DNA from: Protea cynaroides
Lineage: Eukaryota; Streptophyta; Magnoliopsida; Proteales; Proteaceae
Length of the DNA: 64,000 nt
Reading direction: 5' to 3'
Assembly (NCBI GenBank): GCA_028583415.1
Contig: CM053273.1
Span: forward strand, 88,386,676-88,450,675
Below are positions 21,665 through 32,910 of the stretch, piece after piece. The translations under genes and the position numbers were made by a program. Numbering within the stretch: the stretch's first letter is position 1; the number at the start of each line of letters is the position of its first letter. The notes beneath the pieces are model-generated. The model made no database searches. It was not told the origin of the DNA and saw only the letters and a list, made by a program, of their open reading frames with translations.

Positions 21665-21974
21665 GGTTCTTTTTGGTTCTTATTAGTATAATGTATTAGG
21701 TGTTATTTGTGACAAATCAATTATGATAATAGATTATGAATAATAAATAATGATCGTTTGGTACCACTAAACATAATACATTATATAATGAGAAATATAA
21801 ACAATCACCTAATAGATTATTCTAATAATGATAAATAGCTACTCACCTATTTGTAGATAATGAATTATATCAATTTATTTTAATTATAAATAGACATTAC
21901 AAATCATACCAAACAATCATAAATTTTATAATATATTATATAATACATTATATAATACAAACCAAAAGAAAACC
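21665..21974. mobile_element. Tourist-like MITE, copy 2
   Basis: Starts GGTTCTTTTTGGTT and ends AACCAAAAGAAAACC, flanked by CTA and TAA. It is very similar to copy 1 over its whole length and in the same orientation, so this looks like a tandem duplication or insertion of the same family side by side. Confidence 0.75.
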
Positions 21975-22880
21975 TAAAGAAGATGGAATTCCTTATATAA
22001 GAACACAAGAATTTTTGTAGAGTAGGGTCAAAGTAATTTCCACAAAGTCAGAGGTTAGAGTGTTAAAAATTGGATCCGATTTCATTTGTTCTAGCTGGTA
22101 TATATAAAGACTGGAGCAGGTTGAGATCCTGCGCTTGATTTCGGGTGGTTCTGATTTGTCAAGTAATGCTTATGAAATCATGCTCCACCCTCACTCACAG
22201 ATAGGCAGGATTGATGGAAACGACGTTGACCTAAACCCCTGAAGGTATGGGTCAAACGAGGTACTCAGGCATGTCAGCCCATTTGATCAAGATCGTGCTT
22301 AGTATCTTCCGTAGCAGATCTCGCGATCCTGATCGAGATACAGACCTTTCTTGAGGTATTTTCCCCTACCAGCCACTACGTGGCTAGACCAAGAGATCTC
22401 TCCAGGATCATGCAGATCTGAGGTTATCCCAAAGGTCATGGGGATAACCCTTAAGTACGGAGAGTGGCAGACACCTTCTTGCCCAGTATGGTATGACACT
22501 TGTGCATCCTTTATTGGACAAGGGGTCCAGACACATGTCCTGTCTCGAATGAAGGTGAGTATTTATTATCATCATAGCAATATAAACACTACGGCATATC
22601 TGTTTGAACACTCTAAAAGCCTAAGCTTATATGCATCTTAATATTAATCTAAAAGAAACCAATATAATCCTGTCCATTTGGCTGATATCCAAATTCATAT
22701 CCAAATCCAACCTCAGCTATCTAAATTCGAATCTCAATTCTTATGATTTTTTTCCTCATTTTTTTGGATTATTTATGTGCTAAGTAGGTTCATCGATTTG
22801 GGTTACCTTAGTTTGAGATCTAGGATTTTTTTTTCGTACCGAATCCCTAGTTCCAAACAAAGTGCTCAATATCGATTAAT
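21975..22880. other. Gene-free stretch
   Basis: Open frames on both strands (22299-22641) have no family resemblance. The stretch around 22080-22560 has unusually even base composition and could be an old LTR, but I found no ends. Confidence 0.35.
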
Positions 22881-23460
22881 TAGTGTGTACAATATAATAA
22901 ACCAAATCAGTCCGATAATGGCTTAATAATGACCTGATAGAATCCATCAAATTCATCTTTTTTTTACTATATATATATATATATATATAATAAACCAAAA
23001 CTACACATATAAGAGTCCATTAAGCCAGCCCAATACAAATATTGACACTAGATCGGTCCATTAACTAGTGTGTACAGTAAATGCAACCCACCTTGGCCCA
23101 AATTTTTTATTAGACATGTTTCGGATTGACTTAAAAAGCCCGAGATTGACTTGTCCCGAAAGACCCAGACCGAAGCCACCTTGAACCGGCCGACTGCTAC
23201 CTACTTGCACCTGTTCCCTACCCAGTAGTATTTTATAGGATTTTATTTTTGGTAAAATTTTTTATAGGATTGATATAACAGGAAAAAAAGAAAAAAAAAA
23301 AAAAAAAAGAAAAAACTCCCTAATGTCTTTTTGAGGGCTACAGTGCTAGCATTATTGTGTTCGTCACTTGATCCATTTTATCTAAATTTTCTTATGGATC
23401 CTTGGATCAAAATGTTCATCAAAACTATTTATTGGTAAAATCAAAATGAAATTTACAATT
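22880..23460. repeat. Dispersed repeat, GTCCATTAAG family, copy 2
   Basis: Shares long blocks with 42070-42780, for example GTGTACARTAAATGCAACCC, GGCCGACTGCTACCTACTTG and CACCTGTTCCCTACCC, and a TTTTTGAGGGCTAC block near the end. The retroelement at 23477 is inserted at its right side. Confidence 0.7.
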
Positions 23461-23476
23461 AAAAATTTATGTGGAG

Positions 23477-24210
23477 TGTTACGGTTGGAAATCGCCCCGT
23501 TGATTCGTGCTCTGAATGACCTGCAATCACAGAGATGAGACAAAGGAGGGGGCGCCTAAGCCCCGGTTACCCTCCGATGCCAAAGTTAGATTCTCAAGGT
23601 AAACAGTCAAGAGACAGCAGAAAACTGTCTCCAGTTTTGAGAGAGTGGGACGATGAGTGAGTTTGAGCGTGAGGGATGAACAATAATAGCTTGTAAGTGC
23701 GTAACTGCGTAAGTGCATAAGTGCATTAGGGTTTACCTTGAGGGACGACCTCTATTTATAGATTGGGAAGAGACATGGAGGCACCAGGACTCAGGGAAGT
23801 AGATCGCCAGTAGGACTGCCATGTGTCACACTGAGGGATACCTGGGCGGTAGACTCCGAGTAGGAGTCGGAGACCTTAGCCAAGGGAGCTAGGTCGGTCA
23901 GCTCTGGGACTGACACGTATCAATGTGTGAGTAATGGTTGACCGGGATAGTCGGTGTCGCATCAGACTGAGAGAAGGACTCTCCGGAGGTAGCAGAATCT
24001 CAGTAGGACTCTGGCTCCCCCCACTGAGAACCGTAGCCGAGTAAGACTATAACTCCGAGCGCTATCCAAGAGGCCGGGCGCACGAGAGGCCGTATGCATG
24101 ACAGGCCGAATACATGATTCCGAATGCGAGATATTCCGAGCGCTCAGCCTCCGAAGGCGCAGCCTGACACGTGTAGGATTTTAAGTGGAGGGATCATTTC
24201 CCTCCTAACA
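23477..24210 (-). mobile_element. Solo LTR, 734 bp, with target duplication
   Basis: The ends are TGTTA and TAACA, flanked by a perfect 5-bp duplication TGGAG (23472-23476 and 24211-24215). It interrupts a host repeat (GTGGAGTAATGA). Its orientation is inferred from a promoter-like CTATAAATAGAGG on the minus strand (near 23750). No internal coding region remains, so this is a solo LTR from unequal recombination. The start on the minus strand, TGTTAGGAGGGAAATGATCC, is of a Gypsy style. Confidence 0.92.
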
Positions 24211-24548
24211 TGGAGTAATGAGTTTAATCCAATGGATGTTAGAAACTTAGAATTGCCTGAATGGAAAAACTGTGGCGTTGCAATTATTACATAGAGAATT
24301 ATAATTATTTAATGGTTAGAGTCATTTTTGGGTGCTGCAATGCCCATTTACCTCTTCTGGACATGTGCATACATCCCAAGCCTCCCTCACTCCCTCCCCT
24401 AGAAGATCCACCTCTTTCGGTGCCCAAGTTCATATTTTGGACCCCACAATGGCATTTTAGCACCCTTAAAAGAACATTCTCCATAATTTGTAGTGAAAAT
24501 TCACACATTTCTCGCGAGGTTTACCTTAATTCAATCACTCCCCATTAT

Positions 24549-24810
24549 TTGGTAAAAAATTGAACTACTAAATTGATTTTGGAGACATGGACTGCTTACC
24601 CAAATTTTATAACTAGGGATGTAGTATGGGATGCATCTGAGTGCTAAGATATAGATTTAAATAATTATATTATCTCTCCAATAATAGGGTTTTGCTGATG
24701 GCAATGCTGAAGGTGGAGTTATTACGATCATTGTGATCTTTGTTTCTTCTTTTGTTTATTAATACAACCGTTTTGCTGACCCTTGGCAAAAAAAAAAAAA
24801 AAAAAAAAAA
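24549..24810 (+). mobile_element. 5'-truncated LINE insertion with poly(A)
   Basis: Ends in an uninterrupted A tract of over 20 bases and is bracketed by a 12-bp direct repeat ACTCCCCATTAT (24537-24548 and 24811-24822). A variable-length target duplication plus poly(A) indicates target-primed reverse transcription. The 262-bp body has a typical 3'-UTR style ending (TTATTAATACAACCG then TTGGC before the A tract) and no coding part. A SINE is less likely, as no tRNA-like head is seen. Confidence 0.75.
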
Positions 24811-24822
24811 ACTCCCCATTAT

Positions 24823-26590
24823 CATCAATAATAACACTAAACTCTCTTAATTTGAAACATAAGTATCAGTCAATCCTTGTCCATTTTAGTGGTTAACATG
24901 TCACGTCATTTAAGATTTTAATGACAATATTACCCTTAGGCAGTTGTAAAATTACAAATTCACCCCTTTTAAAACTGAACAAATGACGATAGATAACCTC
25001 TAAGCTTTACTAAATTTATTATTATTTTTTTTTGAAAAATTTCAGCCATACCTCCTGCAGTATGACTTAACCATATACGTCACCATTGATCACGATAATA
25101 TCACTAACACCCCTACTTTTAAAAACATAATTCAGTAAATGTATAATTTAGCTGTCTATGTGAATTCCAAGAAACTTATTGTTACTGCAAATGTATAATT
25201 TAGCTGATTCTGGCAATTCGTTAAGTTTCCAAAAAAGGATAGAACAGAGATTATTCGATATTACTAGTAGAATTCAAGCTTTGGCTCTTCTTTTGAACAT
25301 CGTGTCTCTCATGTGTTTGAGTTGACTAATGTTTGGGTTGGTGGATTAATCAAATGTACAACTAATAGGAATCATTCTGAAATAAGATCTTGTAATTCTT
25401 GTAAAGATTACCGAATGGTAAAATTGTGCCAACACTTAGTCGTTTACAAGTCTTTTTAAAATGCTAAGTCAGCCTAATAATGAAGAGAATACAAAAGAGC
25501 TTTGAAATAAAGAATTTATATTGCTGTGAACTCTTACAAGTTGTTTGGTTACTTGAATGTAGAGTGTCTTGGCCAAATGAGACTAGTTATATTTATAGGT
25601 ACCAATGAATACAACGAATGGTTAGGACATTTATACACGTCTCTTATTTAATCTAACGATTAAGAACATTCTAGTAAGGGGTCCAGAACATTCCCACCTC
25701 CTTAGTAGAGAAATCTGGAGAACTCTTAAGTACAAGTAGATTGTAGAAGTTTTCTATACCGTTTCTTTGTCTAGAGAGTTCCAATGGACCTTCCTTAGTC
25801 CATTGAGCCAACCCATGTGCTAACCCACGGATCACGTAGGCAGATAATCCATGTAGTGGGTCACGGGTCGTGATAGATGGCTCTCTTTGGAGTTTGGAGA
25901 TTGGTACAAACGAAAAAAAAAAAAAAAGGCGAGTTGCTGATTTGCTTTTCGTCCGAAAACAAGTGATGAGAAAATCAGAAGAACGTTTGTATTTGAACAG
26001 CCGAATTGTTTATGAGATGGAGGTATCGGCCACTGTAATTTCATTAAGATTAGGAGCCATGAACTTAGTGGGTTGCTGTTCTGGGCAATGCGGTGTGCCA
26101 TGGCGCAAGAGGGTTAGCTGGGCAATACCATTTAGAGGGACAAAGCGGCGCATTGGTGCTGTTTTTGGGGAAGGGCCGTCAAAGATTGGATAGTCCTCGT
26201 AGAGGTTGAAGAAGAAGAAAAATTATAGAAATCACTGCTAATAACTGGAGGGCAATTGAGTCATTTCTTATTTTTTATTAGTCTAATTAACGGTGTGGGG
26301 TGTGGTTGATATTATTGGCAAAGTTGAGGTTTGAATGACTTAAAGAGAAAGAAGAGGGGTGGATGAAATTTTTCTTAAAAAAAAACATCAAATATAATTT
26401 TGATAAACATTAAGTACCTCAAGTGTAATTTTCCCTTAATAGATTAAATACTTAGTCCATGTCTCCAAACTTTATAAAAAAATGTTCCAACTAGTTTGGA
26501 TCTAGTGATTTGGGCAGAAATATAATTTCAATGAACTCCCTAAGCACTTGCTAAATTAATCTAATTATAGCAATAATGCCAAGTGGCCTC
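24823..26590. other. Gene-free stretch
   Basis: No supported gene. The plus-strand open frame at 25870-26193 has no recognisable domain. CAAGCAAACTCACTACACAG is duplicated in tandem at 26591-26632. Confidence 0.4.
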
Positions 26591-26799
26591 ACAAGCAAAC
26601 TCACTACACAGCAAGCAAACTCACTACACAGCCCTTTCCTTAGAGTAAGCATTATGATGATAAATATATGATGGCAAATTAGTGACTTAAAGCAAAATAA
26701 CGACTATCCAATAGTATCGATCAGAATGGTTATAAATGCTACTTTTTAGCCAGCTATCTTAGTTTCAGCAATAAGCAATGATAAAGATAATTGATTCTA

Positions 26800-27292
26800 A
26801 TATTCTTCACCATAAGACGAGCTCTCTTCGGAGGCTGCTTTCATGGCACTGTCGGGCTAATGCTTGATCTCCCTTGCATTCCCCAACTCCATTTGCTGTA
26901 GGGAACTTCATCTTGAGGTGGTACGTGGAGACTTCAGCTTTGAAGCCTCTCAGTCCCGTCCTGCCAAGGGATGCATTGTATGCAGAGGGGACATTGACGA
27001 CCATAAAATTGACCATGATTGTGGACTGATGTGGTTCACTCCCGGCTGTTAAAGGCAGTTCTATTGACCCTTCAACGTTGATCAATTTCCCCAGGAAGTC
27101 CACTTTCTTCAATCTGTCTTTTTGAGTTTCATTCTCTCGTATGCATCGTGGAAGAGAATGTTTACTGAGCTGCCACTATTGATTAGGACCCTCTTCACTT
27201 CAAAGTTTTCGATTTTCAGTTGTATGACGATTGGGTCATTGTGAGGCATCTGGATGCCCTCCATGTCTTTGTCCGAAAAGGAGATTTCACCT
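26800..27292 (-). pseudogene. Gypsy retropepsin-domain relic, copy 1
   Basis: Minus strand, two frames. First EVKRVLINSGSSVNILFHDA, then after a break a frame with NVEGSIELPLTAG, HQSTIMVNFMVVNVPSAYN and TYHLKMKFPTANGVGE. This is the aspartic-protease region of a Ty3/Gypsy Tat-type polyprotein. The catalytic Asp, expected before the S/T/N-G-S, is Asn here. No reverse transcriptase or LTR accompanies it: it is a passenger of the duplicated unit. Confidence 0.8.
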
Positions 27293-27444
27293 ATAAAAAA
27301 AAATTAAGTTTTTATCTTAAAAGTTCAAATTAGTATGTAGAGGGATAAAACTATTCTCAAACACTACCCATCACTCTTTGGGTGTGCAGCTATTCCCAAC
27401 ACTACCCGTCACGTGTATTGGTCCCTCTTTTTGGGTGACCATAC

Positions 27445-27780
27445 TGTTGTAAAATTTAATGTCGTACCTTATCTGAGAAATAACTTGTTCCGATGATGAA
27501 GATTATATTGCAACAAATAAAGAGTTTGAAGCTGAGTCATACTGTCCTAAGGACAGAATTTGCCCCCAATGGTGCAATCGGGTTTTGAAGTAAATCTGAC
27601 TCCAAGATAAAGCAGCTTTTTGGCTTCCCGTATTAAACCTACACTGGTCTAATACGCCCCTTCGAGTACTTCGGAGTGGTACTAAGGCAAATGCAGATGT
27701 CGATGATGGAAAAAATTGATTTATATGATAAATCGAAATAAAAATCGACAGGGGGACAGCATATAGTATTGATTATCAGA

Positions 27781-27832
<52 letters not shown>

Positions 27833-28134
27833 ATTAGTTTCATAAAAAATTTGAACCCCAATGGAGGGCTCCTACTACCCTATTTATAGAGTAGGACATG
27901 CCCTTTCTAAGCACCCTTAGATGTAGGTGTGTCCTTTCATTCCAACGGCTCAGATCGTTAGATCCTGATCTGATGGTTTAGATCAAACCCCTTACCAAAT
28001 GATCTGTCCTATTGAACAGATGCACATTTACAATCTAACGGTTTGAATTATTTGAATCTAATCTAACCGTTGAGATCGCACTTTTCCCAAAGGATCTGTT
28101 CCATTGGTAAGAGTGTGTCCCTTTGAATAGTCAT
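27445..28134 (-). repeat. LTR-like repeat, copy 1 (TGTTGTAAAATTTAATG)
   Basis: Starts TGTTGTAAAATTTAATGTCG and ends GTCCCTTTGAATAGTCA, so TG/CA ends. Nearly identical to 52585-53360. On the minus strand a CTATAAATAGGGTAG box (near 27880) suggests a promoter, hence LTR orientation. No clean target duplication. Confidence 0.65.
27785..27831. repeat. (GA)n microsatellite
   Basis: About 47 bp of GA inside the LTR-like repeat. The paralogous copy at 52585 carries one at the same place. Confidence 0.95.
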
Positions 28135-28175
28135 CTACTTAGTAATGAATCCGGTTTGGTTTGGGTCATGGAATG

Positions 28176-30276
28176 TGTTATTCCCAGGTTGACACTGAGA
28201 GGGGGGTGAATCAGTGACCACTAAAAATCCTTTTCCACTATACTGGTTTGGTCTATTGCTATGGACAATGCTGCCAAGAGCTGTTGATCAATTTGTGTTA
28301 TGCTGCCTTGAGCTGATTACTTGAGACTTTCTCACATACAATCTGTCAAACACATTTCGTGCACACACCAATCACACACCTATAGGTATCCATACCAGGG
28401 GCTTGGCCTGCCAAGTGTGTACACCCAGACCTGCAGCACACAGACTTCTAATCCAAACTCACAAGCACATACACAAGACACACAATATAATGTGGTTCAC
28501 CAATCACACACTGTGATGGCTACTCCACGGGATAATATCCTAATCAGGGTTTCGTATATATCCAATACTCAATAGTAATGCTACGGTTGCACCTACAACC
28601 CCGATGCTACAACATCAACCGCATTCACAGCTACAACTGTGTCCTAGGCACCAACCCCAACTCCAGTCAAGCACCCATTTGACAGGTCATACAATATGTA
28701 TATTAAATGATTACAAACCCTTCCCATATAGCACTGATACAGTAAATAGAGTTTGTGTGTGAGTTTACCTACCGGTCTTGCTTACTATTGATGCAAGCCT
28801 CTCTGTGCTAGCATTTCAGCCTCCTCTCAGGCTGCATAGCTCATTCTTCACCACAAGGGCTCCATTGGACACTCACAACAGGTCCACACACTCTCTTCAA
28901 GCTTCAATGAAGCTTTCATGGCCTCACATAGGCAGTAGGAGTCTCTCTCTCTCTTGGAGAAGCTTCAATGAGGGGTTTCCTTCAAAATCGCCATTAGAGG
29001 CCTTCTGCTCGAGCTCCAACCTCTCCCATAAGCATCTACTTCGAAGTATGACATATTATAGGCCTCAATCCGAGATCGGACGGCTGAGATATGATCAAAA
29101 GAAGTTCGGCCACTGATAACATTCCAAATGGAATCTTCTACCTTGATTCCATGCGCCGCGACGCAGCTTATCGACGCCGCATCTGATGTACGTACGCCGC
29201 TGTAGATTTCTGATTGGCGGAGAAGGAATCATCTGATTTAGACCGCTGGATCGGTCAGATCCCGTCAGTGAAACTCGACGCCACTTGAAGCCTTCAGATT
29301 GGAATCTTCATTGCGGCATTTGATCGAACAGATGATGCACGCGACTGCCTGCAAGTGGGTGCTGTGCGCGCGGCTGGTGCTGTGCACGCGGCAGGTGTTG
29401 TGCGTGCGGTTGCCTCGCGTGGCGTGGCGGCTGGTCTTTGCGGCGCGCGACGGTTCTTGTCTGGCGCGCGGTTGCTGTGTCGCGTGGCTGGTCTTGGCGC
29501 CACGACGGTTCTTGTCGCGCAGACTGGCCGCTTGTGCGTGAGGCTTCGCCGTCTGGCGCGGTGGTCTTGTCTGTGCACGCGGCTGGTGCTGTGCGCACGG
29601 GCTTGGCATGGCATGCTGGGCTGTGTGCATGGCCCTTGCTATGCATCTTCTCGGGCATCTTGGCATGGCCTCGCCTCCGGTGCCGCGGGGATCTGCCATC
29701 CGGCTTGGGCCGGCCGCCATGTTGGCCCGGCCGCCATGCCGGCTGGCCACCAAAGGTGGGACCCACCTGGTCCCCACCCATTCTATCTCCTCTTTCTCTC
29801 TCCTTATTTTCTCTCTCTTCTTTCTCTCTCTTCTTCTGGTCTTCCTCATCAGTTGGACTGCATTCTCTTCGACTGCTGCATCAACCTAGTCACCCTGTCT
29901 TGACTGCCCAGTCACCCTGTCTGTCAGAGGGTCCTACAGACACTCTCTCTCCTCTTTCTTTCTCTTCTTAGGAGCTGGCTTCCAACTGTCTGACCATGCT
30001 TGCTGTGTCTTGCTCGGACTTCGACCGTCCAACCATGCCTCGCCGAACCGTCCACTCTATCTGGCTGTGGCTTCCTGCAGTTGTTGATTGTCCAACTATG
30101 CCTGCTGAGCTGTCTGCTGAGCTGTCCACTCTATCTGTTGTGCTGTATACATGTTCTACATGTCCTGCTGATATTCTCTCTCCTCCATATCATCCTGTCA
30201 ACTGTCTAGAGATTGCCAACAATGACAACACATACAAAGTTGCTGCCAACAGCACAACTTGGCCAAGGTTCCAACA
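28176..30276. mobile_element. Solo LTR, 2.1 kb, nested insertion
   Basis: Begins TGTTATTCCCAGGTTGACAC and ends AAGGTTCCAACA, flanked by a perfect 5-bp duplication GAATG (28171-28175 and 30277-30281). The surrounding outer element resumes on each side. The phrase ACTGAGAGGGGGGTGAATCA is typical of long Copia (SIRE/Maximus-like) LTRs. The GC-rich part (29340-29760) is full of overlapping frames that I consider non-coding. No internal region is present. Confidence 0.85.
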
Positions 30277-30419
30277 GAATGAATCGCATCTGACCCAACA
30301 TAAACCAAAAGATAATCCAATTCTAAAAAATATATCTTGAGTTGACCCACACCCACACTGCACCGTGATACGATGGTCGGCTCGGCATGCGCGCGCGTGT
30401 GTGAAAAGCATCCCAGAAC

Positions 30420-30733
30420 CGACCCGGACACAAGGGAGGAGAGAGAGTTCCCTCCAAATAACCCTATCCTTTATAGTTCCCAAAACTATATATAAAGTAC
30501 CCTATAACTTCTTTCACTTCCCATGTGAGACTAAGAAAAGAAACCAACCATACTTGTGTCAACTGGAGGTCTTGGGATCCAACCTCACTAGCTCCACCTC
30601 AATACCCTCTCAAACCACATACTATAAGAAGGAAAAACCAAAATTGCTTTATTTTGAACCTTTACTTTTTACTATAAAAATAATAATACAGAAAAATATA
30701 ATTAAAATACAATACATACAGAGTGAACCTAGA
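30420..30733 (-). repeat. Internal repeat shared with 53390-53670
   Basis: Contains CCAAAACTATATATAA, CTTCCCATGTGAGACTAAG and ACCTCAATACCCTCTC, matched nearly base for base at 53430-53580. In the second place it sits directly behind the same LTR-like repeat, so the two blocks moved together. Confidence 0.75.
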
Positions 30734-30910
30734 GCTTTGATACCATGTTTAGTTTCTATATCAAAAGTTGAACTCTCACGTATATAGGGCACCCAAGGTT
30801 TAAATCTCTAAGCAATGTGAGATTATTCCCAACTTTCATACCAAACAAACTATAAAAAGACATAAAAAAGATATAAGACCATGTAACTGAGCAAAAAAAA
30901 TCAATCTGCA

Positions 30911-31018
30911 CTAATTAGAATAATACTTAAAGAAGTCATCTTCACTGAAGGTGATGGTATTGTTATTGCTGGTGTTGCCATACTTACGATGATTTCTTTG
31001 ATGTTGGTTCTTTGACAT
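30911..31018 (-). CDS. Miniature family member, 35 aa, open
   Basis: The frame is MSKNQHQRNHRKYGNTSNNN then TITFSEDDFFKYYSN and stop. It has the N-terminus and tail of the family but none of the core (KEDGSY to EYYTEE). It has no leader of its own: directly upstream is the coding part of a second partial copy (31117), as an in-frame 99-bp tandem duplication. So it may not be translated independently. Confidence 0.5.
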   Translation of the reverse strand: MSKNQHQRNHRKYGNTSNNNTITFSEDDFFKYYSN

Positions 31019-31117
31019 TCTCACGGTATAAAAGTCATCTTCACCGAAGGAGATGGTATTGTTATTGCTGGTGTTGCCATACTTATGATGATTTCTCTAA
31101 TGCTGGTTCTTCGACAT
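31016..31117 (-). pseudogene. Miniature family member, second tandem copy, nonsense
   Basis: Starts MSKNQH then TAG at codon 7; the same frame continues RNHHKYGNTSNNNTISFGED and DFYTV straight into the next MSKNQ. It has the CA-rich leader upstream (31120-31180). Translation from its ATG would stop after six residues. Confidence 0.6.
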
Positions 31118-31458
31118 TCACACAGAAACAAAAACACAAACACGAGAGATACAGAGAGAGACATCACAAGAGATTCAAATATCGGCAAACCTGGTTTTTC
31201 ATGAGCGCACTAAACACATCGAAATAGATTGTCATTTTGTAAGGGAACACATTCAACAAGGAATGATTTGACCACTTCATATTCAATCCAAATTCCAGCG
31301 GGCGGATCTTTTGACAAAGGCATTGGGTCAAGGCCCTCTCTCCTTTTTGTTATCCAAGCTAGGACTTCGGAGTTCTTCTATGTCCACTTGAGGGGGCATA
31401 TTGAAATGTATTTTACTCATTTATGTAACTTTACCCTTTTTGTCCTTAGTCTTGTTAG

Positions 31459-31460
<2 letters not shown>

Positions 31461-31518
<58 letters not shown>
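31461..31518. repeat. (TA)n microsatellite
   Basis: 58 bp of TA repeats. A shorter tract follows at 31601-31611. Confidence 0.97.
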
Positions 31519-31522
<4 letters not shown>

Positions 31523-31689
31523 TAAGTATTGTTGATAAATGATATAGAATGAATTTTTGAGTTTCGATCTGGAGTCTTCGATTCTGTATCACTTTGACAA
31601 TATATATATATAGTGTACATCATTTAATTCATTGATCCTCATTTGTTAGACATTAAAATTACTTATAATCAATCAGTTGATAGCTGTCT

Positions 31690-32030
31690 ATCGCTGCTGC
31701 TACAGTTTTTAGTGTTTTTGTTGTTATTGTTGTTGTTGTTGTTATTGCTGCTCCTGGTATTGTTATACTTGACGGTCCGAACCCTCTCTTCAGTGTAGTA
31801 CTCCGTATAGCCTTTGGAGCTGTGAACCTTATATGTGTCCGTTACCTTATATTAATCCTTATGATCGGGACCACCACGTCCAAACGCCCCACAGGAATGA
31901 GTCTCTTTTGTAGTTTCTCTGCTATAGCTTCCATCTTCTTTGTTATAGTAGTGACTACTTCTGGTCACCAACTGTTCCGCTTGTGTGCTGACTTTTATAT
32001 CAGATTTATCTGATACTGGTTCTTCGACAT
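31690..32030 (-). pseudogene. Full-size family member, copy E, broken
   Basis: From the conserved ATG (32030) the frame reads MSKNQYQINLI and stops. The core then continues in another frame: TQAEQLVTRSSHYYNKEDGS, YSRETTKETHSCGAFGRGG, HKD, then TAA where other copies have Glu (HKDEYKV), and on through KGYTEYYTEERVRTVKYN to an Asn-rich tail. At least one frameshift and one nonsense change. TATA box and leader are intact. Confidence 0.85.
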
Positions 32031-32100
32031 TCTCACAGAAGCAAAAACACAAACACAAGAGAGACTCTGAGAGATTCAAATATCAGCGTTTCATGTAGTC

Positions 32101-32110
32101 TTATTTATAG
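32101..32110 (-). promoter_or_regulatory. TATA box of broken copy E
   Basis: CTATAAATAA, 71 bp upstream of the old ATG, followed by the shared leader. Confidence 0.65.
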
Positions 32111-32164
32111 ATGGAAAGCTCAAGTTTTTGGTTCTTCAACCGTTGATCTGGTCAACTTTCATCG

Positions 32165-32400
32165 TCCATATCTGATGCAGTCCCGGATATGCTTGGGAAG
32201 ATCTTGAGAAGTGGAGATAGGCTTGCCAAGTCGTCACCAGCGGCTTTGACTCCCTTGACATCCTTGATCGCCATCATCTTTTGGATCCTTTTAACGTTGA
32301 TTTGGAAAGTCTGAAAAGGATATTTTAAGAGCTTGAAAATATGGAGAGATATTGTAGCCAATTTGGTCTCCATCATGGAGGTCCTTGCATTGGACAGCCT
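32165..32400. repeat. Promoter-distal family repeat, copy at E
   Basis: GCAGTCCCGGATATGCTTGG and the GATATTTTAAGAGCTTGAAA block follow in the usual order, with several indels. Confidence 0.6.
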
Positions 32401-32519
32401 GTGTTTTCTTCTTATGATTTTTTTTGGGTTCGGATCGTCTACAGCTATGCAGCCCTACAGTTCTATCCGAATTATTGGATTGCATTGATGCAAGTATAGA
32501 TACACTCTCAACGGGCCTG

Positions 32520-32910
32520 ATGCGACTGCAAGAAATGCAAGTACCTTTGGATTCATAGCTTTCAAAGAAACTGCATCAAATATAAACATTATAGGAGAAT
32601 CATCTACGATCTAACTTCTTTTACTCTGAACAAAACTGATAAACCAAATTCAAACCGATCATTTAAAATTGAACCAAATCAAATCGTTAATCAATCGATT
32701 TGGTTTTGGTTTTGAAATCTAGGAATTGATTCTGTTTCAGTTTTAACCTAGAAAACATTGATTGCAAATTGATAAATTAACCATTGATTGCAAATTGATA
32801 AACCATTATATTGATTAAATATTGTAATATATTTTTATTCTTCTTTCTCTTTTGTCTCATGTAATGGGAAATCGATTAGAAACCGATTGAACTGAACTTA
32901 CTACATAATT
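32520..32910. repeat. Dispersed repeat shared with 62560-62830
   Basis: Blocks such as GGATTCATAGCTTTC, AGGAGAATCATCTACGATCT and GATTAAATATTGTAATAT recur in the same order at 62560-62830. It is non-coding. Confidence 0.6.

Larger units (their letters stand above)
27360..30833 (-). mobile_element. TRIM-like LTR element invaded by other elements
   Basis: On the minus strand the 5' LTR is 30746-30833 (GTTGGGAATAATCTCACATT start, AACTAAACA end), followed by TGGTATCAAAGC as primer-binding site (30734-30745). The far side near 27360-27440 carries GTGACGGGTAGTGTTGGGAA, the same kind of 3' LTR junction seen in the TRIM at 43459. Between them lie a second LTR-like repeat (27445-28134) and the 2.1-kb solo LTR. 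Boundaries on the left are approximate. Confidence 0.55.

Noticed and set aside
29265..29971. Overlapping Arg/Ala-rich frames on both strands
   Set aside because: They lie in the GC-rich part of a solo LTR with target duplications. Five or more frames are open at once because stop codons are rare in GC-rich DNA, and none resembles a protein family.
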